The notes under the pieces are model-generated. The model had not been told where the DNA came from. It saw only the letters and a list, made by a program, of their open reading frames with translations, and did no database searches. Position numbers and translations under genes: made by a program. Below, piece after piece: positions 11,240 to 22,580 of a DNA stretch of 64,000 nucleotides. Within the stretch, counting starts at the first letter, position 1, and every line of letters begins with the position of its first letter. This DNA is from Acanthamoeba sp. SK_2022b (Eukaryota; Discosea; Longamoebia; Acanthamoebidae), in NCBI GenBank assembly GCA_027943245.1, contig JANDJZ010000281.1:1-64000 (forward strand), given 5' to 3'.

Positions 11240-11974
11240 CCGATGACGATACGACGACGAAGAGGAAAGGTGAAGAGTTTAGCGTCAACGAGGTGGATGC
11301 GAGTGCCGTATACTTTTCGGACGATCCGAAGAATCCAGGAGAGAGGAGAGTCTACGAGGCTTGTTTTTTTTCTGCTTGTCTGTTTGTTGCCAGCCTCTAC
11401 TACCGTCGTTGTTGTTGCGTGCGCGTGTGTGTTTTTCCTCTCTCTGTATGCTGTGGTGAGGGGAGTGATAAAAACCTGAAAAAAGATGATAATGGTAATG
11501 CGCGAGTGTATGGATTCCTCTCCGCTTCCTCGCACCAGTTCTAATGTTGTTGTTACTCCTACTACTACTCCTTGACGGGATTGTGGGTTTTTCCGCGTCT
11601 TGTTTACCGGTGATGCAGTGCGTGCGATGCTTTAAAAGAAACCAACCGAAATGGTTGTGGATGAGGAAAATACTCACGTACGCGTTCTCTCGTACGTGAT
11701 GGGAAGACCAAGCGAGCGTGTACTGTGAAAAAAAGGGACGCGCGTCCTGTTTTTTTGTTGCCGTGTATGGGGTATGCTACTGGGAAAAAGGAGGATGAAA
11801 GTCGGGCTCTCTGTATCCCGTGGTGGCTGTGGATGAGGCTTATGGATAATGAGCAGGAGACCAGCGGTGAAGTTTTTGGGCCAGGCGGCAGCAGCAGGGG
11901 GGGGGGGAGAAAAATCAGTGCCGTGCGCACACACCAAAAGACGCTCTCAATAGTGAGGGAGAGCGTAAACGAAA
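11240..11974. other. Intergenic region
   Basis: About 735 bases without a supported gene. Small open frames exist on both strands (for example plus 11188-11544) but they have no splice logic, no domain and overlap the Mpv17 5' end. T-rich and AC-rich patches suggest untranslated sequence of the flanking minus-strand genes. Confidence 0.5.
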
Positions 11975-12849
11975 TTAATACAGGTGCTCCTTGGCGAGAG
12001 CGCGACGGAGCGCATCGAGAGAGTCGACCAACTTGCACGCTGTCGCGCGTAGATTTTTGTTTTTCTGTTGCTTGTACACGTCGCAAATTATCTCCTGCAT
12101 TCTGCTGGGGCCAGGAGGGTCGTCGTCGTTTTCCTCAGTTGTTGGGTGCGCGATGCCCACCCGGTCACCAGCGAGCTGCTTGAGCACTTCCTTGTACCCG
12201 CTCGAGTAGTACTTGTCCTGGAATTGCTTCCAACGTGTCTCCTCCTGATCGTTCCGGTCCTCCTCTTGGATGTCCTCAATCGTCGATATCTCTCTTTTCA
12301 AACGACGTATTTCTCTGTCAGTCCGCCCTTGGAAGACGAACTCGACTTTGGGGAGAGGGGGGCACAAAGTTAGTTGTGGGTGAGAACGCGCGGAAACAGA
12401 CGATGCAAGGTGATACCTGCACTGTTCACGTAGACATAGGCCACTGATCCACAGAGCAGACGGGTGTGTTTGCGCTTATAGCCTGAAAGCACCTTCGTAA
12501 TATCATCCATCTGTTCCTTCATCGTAGCGTATTCTTTGTCTTTTTCGGCGAGTCGGTTCTTCAGTTGCCCTATCTCATCTTCCATCTCCTTGATTTTTTT
12601 GCGGTGTTCGCCCTCCTTCTTCTCGAGGATTTTTACGTACTTGGCCTGTATGTCCGCCTTCTCGCTCTCTGCTATCGCCTTGGCCTTCTCGGCTAGCTCC
12701 TTGGCCTTTCTTTCGTGCGCTAGTTCAGTCTCTAAGAAATGGATTCTGTTCTGAATAGCGCCCATATCGACCACCATGCCCACGTTCAACGTTGTTGATG
12801 AGGGGGCGAGGGGAGGAAGACCACCCGCACTCAGCGCAGAATCGCTCAT
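11975..12849 (-). CDS. Coiled-coil protein, intact member of a local gene family
   Basis: Two exons, 12417-12849 and 11975-12345 (intron of 71 bases, phase 1). The first exon encodes a Ser/Pro-rich start followed by an uninterrupted heptad-type coiled coil (about residues 30-130; RIHFLETELAHERKAKELAE and onward). It ends in a short hydrophobic motif LLCGSVAYVYVNSAG. The second exon encodes a basic/acidic helix and a conserved module (SRMQEI, then VYKQQ and ACKLVDSLDALRRAL). No known domain recognised. The same two-exon architecture, including the intron position after the SAG motif, recurs in the broken copy at 25721-31019 and partly near 37.6 kb. Function unknown; the intact frame suggests this copy is expressed. 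Confidence 0.65.
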
Positions 12850-13041
12850 GATTGATGTGTTGTCGGTCGGGGCAGAAAGAGAACACAGAAGTTTGTTTGG
12901 AGACGTTTTTCTCCGCTCAGTAAAGAAATTTCGCTGAGTATGATGAAAATATGCAAGGCATTCAGCATGTGGCAGCCAGAGAGGCCTCGCATGGACATGA
13001 AAAGTCTTTCGCTTATCGTTGCTGCTGTTGTTGCAGATTTC

Positions 13042-13070
13042 TAAACCCCCTAACCCTAAACCCTAACCCT
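13042..13070. repeat. Interstitial telomere-like tract (CCCTAA/CCCTAAA)
   Basis: Reads as about four units of CCCTAA with CCCTAAA and CCCCTAA variants. It sits exactly where the GC-rich gene block ends and the AT-richer transposon-like block begins. Confidence 0.85.
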
Positions 13071-13197
13071 ATTGAATATTTGGAAACAGGCACATGAAAG
13101 GAGAAGGAGAAGGTAGACCAATATGATCAGCTCAAGTGATTGCAGTGATGCTGTCACTATACACCTACCACCATCCTTCTCCCTTGGAGTGATGCAC

Positions 13198-13720
13198 TCA
13201 GCTGTTGCTACACACCATGAACAACATAATAAGAACAGATTCTGCGTCTGACTGCTGAAAACCTGGTGACTTTATTTTGTTGTTGTTGCTGCTGATGGCA
13301 ATGCTGACCTTCCTGTGGCTTGTTGTCTTTTGTTTCTGCTGGTGCGTCCTCCAAAGGTGGTGTGCGCCATTCCATCTCCTCCCTTTCATATGGCAAAATT
13401 CCTTGATAATGGAGATACAGAGAGCATAGGCTGCCATGAGGTCCAACTTGCGCCTGCCTCCAGGCATGCTCATGCTGCCATTCTTGAACACCATCATTGT
13501 CATCTTACCAATCTCTGGCGGATTGAGCGTGAGGCCAGAAAAGTCCTTTGTGTATGAGCATATGCTTGAGTGCTTTGCCACCATTGCCTTGAGATTGATG
13601 TGATAGGGCAGTTTGGCTGAAGTGACAATGTTCTCTGCAGCTCATGTGCACATTGAGGTTGAGCTCATCTGCCAGCATGGAGGTGATCTTGTAGGTGATG
13701 ATCTTGGTCTGAGTCTTGCT
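13198..13720 (-). pseudogene. TBP-like (TATA-binding-protein fold) gene remnant
   Basis: On the minus strand two frames together give one TBP-type half-repeat and part of another. From about 13630 down to 13390 the frame reads NIVTSAKLPYHINLKAM, then DFSGLTLNPPEI, then MVFKNGSMSMPGGR and AAYALCISIIKEF. These align by eye in order and spacing with the TBP repeat (NIV..vxL..xLdL, then FP.l..R, then lIFxSGKmvxTGak, then aarkyariiqk). Upstream (13640-13720) the other frame gives ITSMLADELNLNVHM, which resembles the start of a repeat. The two frames meet at about 13635 with a stop between them, and no plausible intron fits, so the gene is probably broken. The spelling KNG instead of SGK is closer to divergent TBP-like proteins of large DNA viruses than to eukaryotic TBP (recollection, not a search). 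Confidence 0.45.
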
Positions 13721-14146
13721 CCTTCCTCCTGTGCACATGATCCTGCTGCTCAAAAGTAAAAGCCCCATCAAAAGTATTCCTGAACAACCAAACAATAACA
13801 TCACCCACAACCCAACCAAATCTCCACCAAATGGCTCACCTCACCACATCAAGAAGGAGCTGTTTCCCTCCTTCTGGCATTATCACCATGGCCTAAGGAT
13901 GTAAACATGAGCTCTCCCAGCATCAACATTGGGAGATTGTCCACTTGAAAAAATTTGTGCACCTGTCAAATTGTGTGGTTGCACAGAGGGTCAGCTGCAA
14001 TGAGAGCACTGTGCAAGCCATCCTGAAGAAGGAGTCCATCCACAGTCACATGGATACCCTCCCACACTCTGGGCGCCCCTGCAGTTGAGCACCAAGCGGT
14101 TCACAGAGGACACCACCTCAACCAGCCTAATGAGCTGACCATGCTG

Positions 14147-16614
14147 CTAAAACCCTACCATCCAAGCTCTCACAGGTAAACAGTGACATGCTAAATGTAT
14201 TTGCCAATAATGTGTGGTTATTGAAGGATGAGCTGACAAGCTTTTCTCAGCCCAGGTTTTTGGTCGATGTGACTCTTGCTCACTCCCTTCCTGCCATGGT
14301 CTCTTGGTGGTGTGCACTTCATCATGGAGCAAGGCCTCTAGTTGTTGTTTGGCTGCACCTGCCTTGCCGCCCTGGCCACTGAATCTGGAAGTTCTGTACA
14401 CCAGAATCCTCTTCGTCACCTTGTGTTTTCCCTCCAGCGCATAATTGGCAAACTTTTTGATCCCTCTGTAATGGTGCAGAAAGAAGCCAAAATGGAAGAT
14501 GAAGATGTGGATGTAGGTCGTCACTTGTTCAGGGGTGTACGCAGTGATGAAGGCCTGCCCAAAGGCTTGGGCCATCTTCAACCATTTGCCTTCGTCAATT
14601 TGAACATGGGCTTGCATGGTCAATGATGCCAGAGGGTGGTACAGCTCCCACACTTGTTGTGCTTTCACTGTCCTGTCAGTGAGTGCTGTGTTGCCATTTG
14701 TGTAGCTTTGTGCAAAGTTAACTTTCTATCAATAAAAAACACAAAGTGAGAGTAATGAACCAGTCCAGGATAGCAAAAAACTGATGGTAGTTCGCCAAGA
14801 TGTGAAGCAGGTCTGCTTGATTCAGCTGTGACTTTTTGAGCCATGTTGCCAAGGTAAGCTCTGCCGTTTTCTCCTCAGTTTCAGCTCAAAAGAGCTTTAT
14901 GTGACATGCTCCTGTCAATATCTGACACTCATTGATTTAGTTCATCATCCACTAATCAAAGAAAGGGTGTGTGTACTTTCATACATTCAGCACGCAAGTC
15001 TGGGCAGCCTGTGACGTTGTTGACAAGCAGCTTCAAGAGCCTCCTTGTGATGGCCATAAGGCAGTGAAAATTACAAGGGACAACGTGATTGAGTGTCAAG
15101 TTGAGCAGTTGTGGCCCTGCGATGCCCCAGTGCTTGGCCGCGTATGCTCTTGGCCTCTTCAGCTTTCCTGCTGCTGTTGCATGTTGCTTGTGTGTGTGCT
15201 CGTTGTGCATTGGCCACCCTGATTGATGAAAGTTGGCAAGCTCTGCTGATGATACCGCACACCAGGGACATTGCCACTTTGTGTTGGTTTGCCAGACATC
15301 GTAGAGCCCAAGCATCATCACAAGTGCCTTCAGATCACAAGTGAGGACTGGTTCAAAAGAGTACATGACACCATTGCTAGTGATCATTCCCCCATTAACT
15401 AACCAGTCCACAGCTGCAACTGTGGCCTTGAGCTTGTTTTGTAACTCCTGCATCAACACGCCAGTTTTGTCTTTCTGTAAATCAAGACTTAAAATGAGGT
15501 ACCTCTTCACTCTCCATGCCAATATATATCAACCAAGCATGACAATGGTTTGGTGATTTCACTGATGATAATGCTTCTCCTAAATTAAAAAAAATACAAG
15601 TTAAAAATTTGAATATTAAATGTTTTTGTACCATTATATAACATTTCGAAACCAGCAAGCTCTTGTTTAATTCTTTTTCCAGCAGTCATTGGTGCGTTGT
15701 CCAGTGCCAGTTTCAGCAAGATCTTTGTTTGTCCCACCAGTGGTGGATGGTGCCAAAGTTGCCATTCAAGGTATGAGAAGTGGAATCTCAAACCCATTGC
15801 CTTCTATCAAATGTGTTTATGTTTGTTCTAATGCTTACATTATCAAGGTCAAGGAGGAATGTTACCTGTTGGTTGTACAGGTAGGGTGCTATTGAGCTGG
15901 CAACGATGCTTATGGATATGAGTAAGTGTAGCATACCCACCAAGATTAAACATCTTAACATCGCTTGCTGTCTTTATACGCCACCAGCTCACTGAGGGAG
16001 GGTTGGTTGGTGTTGTGGTGCAAAGCAGGGATCTTCTCTTGGATGGCTTTGAGGGTAGCTGGGTCATTGCCAAGCAGTTGGACTAAACTGTCAACATAGT
16101 CTTCGGTCTCATGAAGTGTGGTGAGTGCAACTTGAGCTTGTTCTCACTGGCTCTCATTGATAGTTGGGATATCCTTGAGAGACTGGTACCCTCCTTGTTC
16201 CTGTTCTAGGCAGTCTGCAGTTTGCTCCAACCACTGCTGCCAGCCAGCATGCAGGTGCTCCACTTGGGTAGCAAGTTCCTGCTCTGCTCATTGCTGATCC
16301 TCTTCTTGTTTGCACTTGTTGCTCAGGATGACCAGAGCTCTGGGACAGCCAGAGCAGCTTGCCAGGCACTCATGTGGAGTGGCTAGGTGCTTCTCCAGCT
16401 TGCCCCATTGTGTGTAGGATGCATAACACCTGTCGTGGGGACAAGGGTGCTTCGTGCTGTGGAGACGTTGTGCCTGTGCTGTCATTGGTGCCTTGGAGCA
16501 ATGCACACACGACTCTGCACAGGTGTGTAGTTTCTTCTCATGCTTGCTCTGGGCACTTGAAGATTGGTAGGGTGGTAGCTGACAACTAGCATGGTGGCAG
16601 GTGTACTGGGCCAC
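14147..16614 (-). pseudogene. Putative DDE-type transposase with N-terminal C2H2 fingers, degenerate
   Basis: A chain of minus-strand segments in transposase order. 16288-16614 carries C2H2-type fingers (YTCHHASCQL, CAESCVHC with H/H spacing, CPHDRCYASYTQ). About 15960-16080 encodes a linker. About 15670-15797 has LALDNAPMTAGKRIKQELAG, resembling the first-Asp segment of an invertebrate/fungal transposase-like family. 14956-15522 has TCDLKALVMMLGL followed 15 residues later by CPWC and a His-rich stretch. 14147-14668 has YTPEQVTTYIHIFIFHFG and the acidic ANYALEGKHK, the position where the family keeps its last acidic residue. Assignment of D, D and E is inference. Frames are separated by stops and short AT-rich gaps that could be introns, but several junctions do not fit, so I call it degenerate. 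No terminal inverted repeats were found by eye. Confidence 0.45.
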
Positions 16615-16757
16615 TGGTCTCCCATCAGGTTATGTTGGGTCAGCTTGTCGGTGGTGGTGTTGGGTTGGCTTGGTGGCAGTGCATCAGGTCGGCTTGGCAG
16701 CAGCACATTGGGTTGGCTTGTTGGTGGTGGCATGTCAGGTCAGCTTGGTGGTGGCGC
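16597..16757. repeat. Minisatellite array, left arm (reverse orientation)
   Basis: About six degenerate units of a roughly 24-base repeat containing TCAGGT(C)GGCTTGG, the reverse complement of the unit in the array at 17186-17432. Confidence 0.75.
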
Positions 16758-17185
16758 CAAAAAATAACTGCACCACTGGACTGTCCTTTGCCATTCGTCC
16801 AGGCCTGGAATGGAGCCAAAAATAGGAGGAATGTTTACAAGGTTTTCTCTTGTCTGCAATAAACCCCAGTGGACTCTCTGTTGCCCTGTTTTTTCCTGGT
16901 TCGAAATGTTTATTGGAAACTTTATGCAAATTAAAAACTGCTTTAAAAACAGTGCCGCACAGCTGGGCCACATAACCATCGCACATGTCCCAACACCAAG
17001 TCTCCCCTGAACTACAGCACACCCTCCAGCAATGCCTCTTGGCTCAGACACAGTGCCACAATTGTGGCTGCCCTCCTTCACCATGCAGCTGTGCCCACCA
17101 CATGACACAACCAAACCACAACACGCCACCATGTCTTAGCAAACCAATGCAGATGCAACATTGGCACACCAACATACCACATGTG

Positions 17186-17432
17186 CTGCTGACAAGCCAA
17201 CCTGACATGCTGCCACTGACAATCCAACCTGACGTGCCACTGATGAGCCAACCTGACATGCCACTGCCAACAAGCCAACCTGACGCACCACCACCAAGCC
17301 AAGCCAACACGCCACTGCTGAGCTGACCTGAGGTGCCACTGCTGCCAACCCAACCCAATGTGCTGCTGCCAAGCCAAGCTGATGTGCCACCACCAAGCCA
17401 ACCTGACACACCACTGCCAAGCCAACCTGACA
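17186..17432. repeat. Minisatellite array, right arm
   Basis: About ten degenerate copies of a 24-base unit close to AAGCCAACCTGACATGCCAC. Facing the opposite way to the array at 16597-16757, with about 430 bases between them. Confidence 0.8.
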
Positions 17433-19069
17433 GGATCCCCATTGGCCAGTTCTTCACATACAGGGAGTTATTTTTAGTAGCATCAGTAGATCAGTGAATT
17501 TTTCTTTAGAGATTATTATTAGTTTAAATAATATCTTTTGAGTGAATATATATATGTTAATTTTCTAAAAGTACATGATATATATATGTGATTTTATACC
17601 ACATTATATTTAATTATTATATATCCTCTTTTTTCAATTGGTTTGATTATAATGCAGGTGGTAGACAAAGAAGAAGAAGAAGTAACTAACTGGCCAGCTA
17701 CTAGGAAACAATCAAACATTGCTAAAATCCCACCATTCTTGATAAATAAGCATTATCTTTATTTATTAAGAACAGAAAAAGCCTATATGACCACAGGTTT
17801 CCCAACAAGTGTGGCTGCAGCTCAAGATCTGGCTTTGTGGCCTTTGTATTGCATTTTCGGCCTCTGGCAACAGACTTCAGCTGGTGGCTATAACTTGACC
17901 TACATCACTGTCAATTGGAAAGGTTTGTTTGGCAGCAGCAGCAGCAGCAGCACAAGGCTTCTCCCACGCTGTGGAGAACCACAGAGAGGAAACTAAAAAT
18001 AGCATGTTTTTTTGTGTAGACAGTGACAGGGACAAGCTTGCAGTGTCAATCTCACTCTTCACACACATCTTTTGTGCTGCTCTTGCTGGCCTGTCCGTTC
18101 CAACCACCTATGGGGGCGACTCCTACCAATGCTCACATCTTTGTGAGTCATTCTGGCACTACTTACTCAGCAATGGGAACCAAACTCACCCCTGGCGTTT
18201 GAATCCACAATTTGGAATATGAACCAGTGGCACCACAAATGCAGCAAGAAACACCCCCAGCAGTCAGCCAGTGCAAAATGGCCAGCACCAGCGCACCAAT
18301 TAGCCAATGGTGCACATGTGGCACTGCACCTCCATGCCTCAACCTCTTCAAATCACATGAGCTGTACTCACAACAGCAATGCACCCTCAAGGAGCTCTAC
18401 ACTGCTGTGCAAAATTGGCACCAAAAGACATTTCATCTTCTCTCCCAACACTCATCAAGCTCAAGGCCAAGCACAACACCAAGGAAGACCACAACAACTA
18501 CACTCACAAGCTCCTCTCAGCACATGAACTTGTTCAGCGCCATCTTCATCACCAAATCATTCTGCATGGCATAGAGCCCTCCTCCTCCTCATCTTCTTCT
18601 TCTTCTGCTTCTCCCACAAGCAGAGAAGCACAATGTCCTGATAACTCCAAAGCTGAACTTTCCAAAACAGTTTGGAGTGAACGAAAAAAACAACAGACAT
18701 AAAATGGGAGCCAGGCCCATTTTTTTGCAGACACCATGATGAGGTGGAGGTTCAGCTTCGGAGTTATCAGGAAATACAGGAAACAAAAATACAAAATGCC
18801 TCTTTTTTCTTCGCCATTGGTGCGCTATTTATGGAACTGCCCTCCTGGCATTCTAGGCATTCTCCAGTGCAGCGCATGGCATTCTTGAGATAGTTTCAAG
18901 ATGGAGTGAAGGCACAACATTTACACGCAAGAGTCACATTCACTTGCCTGTTGCCCAAATTGACTAAAAAGTCAGTTTTAGGAAAAAAACAAACAATGAA
19001 CAAGCAATGAATGGCGCCAAAGGAGACAAAGAAAACAGCACTAACCATCATATACAGACAGACACTTAT
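17433..19069. other. AT-rich region without supported genes
   Basis: About 1.6 kb. Plus-strand open frames at 17643-17996 and 18212-18702 have some coding flavour (for example a segment IPPFLINKHYLYLLRTEKAY) but no recognised domain, no splice structure and many homopolymer runs. A short inverted repeat (pairing around 18641-18660 with 18753-18772: CTGATAACTCCAAAGCTGAA and its complement) surrounds an A/T-rich stretch, reminiscent of a small mobile-element remnant. Confidence 0.4.
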
Positions 19070-19900
19070 TTATTGATTGGTTGGTAACACACACATGAGA
19101 GTGTGCTCCATCAACATCCACCATTTGTCTTGCATGGTACTCAAGAGGTAGGAGTTGTATCCAAAATTGTTGAATGAGGCAAAGCCACCTGAGTAGCCTC
19201 TCCAATGAAATGAAGCCAAGTAGAGCATGGTGGAGATTATGAGCACCATTGAGAGGACAATACCCATCACAATGACAGGACCATTGATGAATGAGTTGTA
19301 TATGAAAATGACTATGTCTTTTATCCACCTATTCCTCCTGTTGATCCTCTCTGATGATGTGACCTTGTCCAGTATTCGATCATCTCCTGCTGCCTCCAAT
19401 ATTGCCATTGCAACCCTTGCCTGGCCACAGGTATCATCATCATCGTCATTTTCTCCCTCTTCCTCCCTATTATAGAGAGTAAGCACAGGAGCGGCAGAAC
19501 TGCCCACCTGGGACTCTGATCCTCAAACTTGACAAATGTTGTCCATGTTGTTGATGATGATGATGATGTTGTTGTCTCCTGCTTCACCAAGCATCCCAGA
19601 AGGTACTTTGGTACCTCCCTCTTGAGTATTCCTATCATAGCGTTGTTGCCATTGTTTATCGTCAGGTAGAGCCATGAGTGATCTATACTACTTGATCCAT
19701 TGTCCACCCCCCAAGAGTCAAGGTACATGCTTCCACTGATGAGAGAGGCATTCCTTTCCTTTATCTCACGCAGGACCCTGTTGACGAGGGCCACCCTAAA
19801 CGCCAGGGTCTTGACCGACATCACTTGTGTTGTGGGTGGCAATGTTGTCTTCTTCTTCTTCTTCTCCTGCTAACTTCACGTCCTGTAACAAGCCCTGAAA
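19070..19900 (-). pseudogene. Unknown membrane protein, apparently frameshifted
   Basis: The upstream frame (about 19500-19900) encodes a soluble segment (ALVNRVLREIKERNASLISG; then YLDSWGVDNGSSSIDHSWLY). At about 19512 it shifts by one base to the frame of 19070-19507, which carries an acidic linker (DDDDDTCGQ) and one strong membrane helix (about 19190-19270; VIVMGIVLSMVLIISTMLYL) followed by an aromatic-rich tail. Without the shift neither part is complete. No family recognised. AT-rich codon use differs from the GC-rich genes on either side, consistent with a foreign or element-borne origin (inference). Confidence 0.35.
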
Positions 19901-20038
19901 CCAAACACGACAACATCACCAGCAATAAAGAAGCACACAATGAGATATTGTCTGAAATAGAGACTGAGTTTATTTGATTTGAATTTAACATCATGGGGAG
20001 GGTGTTGATGTGGTGGCCCCCCTCCCCATTATCGCCTC

Positions 20039-22265
20039 TCACGATGCAGCGTGAGATTTCTTGCTACCGCTGCTGCCAGCGCCTTTTCTCTGCCTGTTCT
20101 GCAAAGCGCTCGACGAGTGAAGCTGCAAGGAAGAAGCCTCGTGCTTTTGCTTCTTCTTGGACACAGACTTGGCGCTCTTCTTCTTATCCTCCTCCTCCTC
20201 CTCCTCATCTTCGCCCTTCTCGTTATCATCTCCGCTGCATGTCCTCTCCTGCACCTTCCTCTTCTTTGAAAACGCGCTGGTGGATTGGGACTTATCTGTT
20301 ATTGCCAAGGTACCCGTCTTGCTGTCATCCTCCTTCTCAAAGGAGGATGAGGCCTGTGCGCCCCCAATGGCAGTGGATGAGTAAGGCACGGAAACGTGCG
20401 CGCTGGCAGGAGCCTCTAGCGCAAGCTGACTCTTTGCTGTGCCCTGCGATTCCCCTTCCCTGCGAGGCGATGATGCCGTGCTATGCGGGGCTGCGGCCAG
20501 TTGAGGGAACGCCGGCTTCATGTTCCAGCGCGGTTCTCCAAAGAAGAACATGTCCATTGTGCGCCTCTCGGCTCGGAAGGCCTTTCCATGGACGGGATGT
20601 ACGGCGTCCGTGACGGCAAACACCAGAGGCTTCTCGTACTTGATATTGCCTGGGAGAGTCACGGTGATGGCCTTCATGAGCATGGCGTACTCCTCCTTGG
20701 CCTTGTCGTTGGCGAGGTGGATCTGCTTGTCGCTGACGCATAGCTTCAGGATGGCTCTCCGTGATGACGGGAAGGGCGGCGATGGCGTCAAGCAGAGCCT
20801 TGTCCACCAGCTCGAAGCGAAGGATGACACGGTAGCTGCATGGCTGGTTCTCCAGGACGCCCTTGTAGTGCTTCAGCGTGTTAGCGACGGCGCACTCGTT
20901 AAGGCACAGAGCGCCCGACCTCGAGATGGTCGAGTCAAAGTAGTTGCGCATCTCCTCGGTGGAAGGGTCCCTATCCTCTGCAGACGGCGGATTGGACTTG
21001 AATTCGTTGGCGAGGGTATATGCCGTCTCCTTCTTGACGGGGATGCCGATCTGCGTGTACACATCGACGGCCGACGAGTAACCGGCTCTTACCTTGAAGG
21101 CGTGGCCAAATGAGGGCTTGTCTATGAGAATCCTGGCGTCCGCCTCTTCGTTGGGATCTTGGCTTTCGTCCATTGCTTTTGCGATGGCGTCCAGCGGGTT
21201 GACATACTCGCTCAGCCTGGTGTAGCCAAACGGAACTGAAGAACGCTGCCCGCCATCCGCTTCTCCAGCGCCTCCTGGAGCAAAAGGTACCAAGGCCATG
21301 TTATCCGCGGGTGGCGCCTCCGTGGTCCCCGACGACGACGACGACGACAATGACGACGACGACGAACCATCGCCCTGTGTGCTGAGTTGGCTCGATGCGT
21401 AGAATTGGTTCTCCAGGGCCGAGGCCTGGTTGAGAAACTCCTCGCTGTTGTAGTAATCGTCGTTATACTCGTCGCCATAAGAAGTGTGCATGCTTCCAGT
21501 ATTCTCCTTCCTCATTTTGTCCTTCTTGTCGAGTTCGCAGATGAACACAAAGTCGATGAGCTTTAAGATGCGTGGGAATAGCTCCTGTCCGGTGGCCTTG
21601 AAGTTGATGGCAAACATGCGGCGGATGTTCTCCGAGTAGATAAAGAACTGGACGTGCCCCATGATGGGAACGGACCTACTGTCCCTCTGTTGCAGGCAGC
21701 TGCACATGAGGCGCAGACCGAGCGTGGAGATGTTCTTGCTCTTGGCCTTGTCGTACATGGGCATGTAGTAAAGGGTCTTGTCCAGTTCGTCCATGTTGCC
21801 CGTGGCCGGGTGCTCGAAAGGTATGACCTCCAAGAGACACGTCCTCTCGTCGTTGTCGTTGTCGTTATCTTTGCAGGCGACTCCCGTCGGTGAACCAACG
21901 GAATCGTCCTCTTTGTCACCATTGTCGTCTACGGCACCAAGGGAGATTGCGCCCTTGATCAACACGCCAAAGCACAGGATGACGTCGAAGGCGCCCGACT
22001 CGGCCCATCGCTTCGCGGCGTAGGGCAGCTCGTAGGAGCCGGCCACCGCTGGCGCGGCCACGACGTTGGACTCGGCCACGCCCGCCTTGACGAGCTGGGC
22101 CCGCGTCTGGTCGGCCAGCGAGGTGACAAGGTTCTCGTTCCAGGCCGTGCGGATGAGGCACACCCGCAGCCGCGCGATGGCCTCGGCCGTGTCGGGCAGA
22201 GGCACGCCCAGCGGCTTCTCCTTGCGCGGGTCGAAGGTGCTGACTGCGCCGTGGTGCGAAGCCAT
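20039..22265 (-). CDS. Chimeric protein: truncated lumazine-synthase-like N-terminus plus unknown C-terminal region
   Basis: ATG at 22265 (MASHHGAV). Residues about 25-130 match the N-terminal half of 6,7-dimethyl-8-ribityllumazine synthase: the NENLVTSLADQTR segment, a VAGSYELPYAAKRWAESG substrate-loop region and FGVLIKGA. Immediately after KGA, where RibH proteins continue T-x-HFEY with the catalytic His, the sequence turns into an unrelated acidic linker. The remaining roughly 600 residues have no recognised domain: two folded-looking blocks (around FFIYSENIRRMFAINFKA and around SGALCLNECAVANTLKHY), a Ser-rich linker, and a Lys/Glu-rich nuclear-type tail. About residue 500 the frame shifts by one base near 20748 (from ALPVITE to AILKLCV); an 83-base intron is an alternative reading. 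Intron-poor compared with neighbours. Enzyme activity is unlikely without the second half of the RibH fold. Confidence 0.55.
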
Positions 22266-22580
22266 GTCTGCAGAAGGTAGTGCAGCTGTCACGTTTTTGC
22301 GTGAAAAAATCAAAGGGGGTGAGGCGTACATGATGCAAGAATCAGATCTTTAATTCAAGGGGTCGATTTGTGTGGCCAAAATAAGAATTTACAAACCATT
22401 TCCGATCGGACGTTTAGAGAAGGGAAACGTCCGAAGAAAAGATTGTCGACGTTGTCATGGCCAATAGGATTTTTGGTGGACATCCACCAGCTCGGAAGGC
22501 GACCGTGCTCAAAAGGGGTTTTGGAAAGCCACACTTCAGCATCAACCTTTCGCACAACCACTTATCACGTTGTACTTCTC

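Noticed and set aside
11188..11544. Small plus-strand gene
   Set aside because: Overlaps the start of the Mpv17 gene, has no domain and no splice signals.
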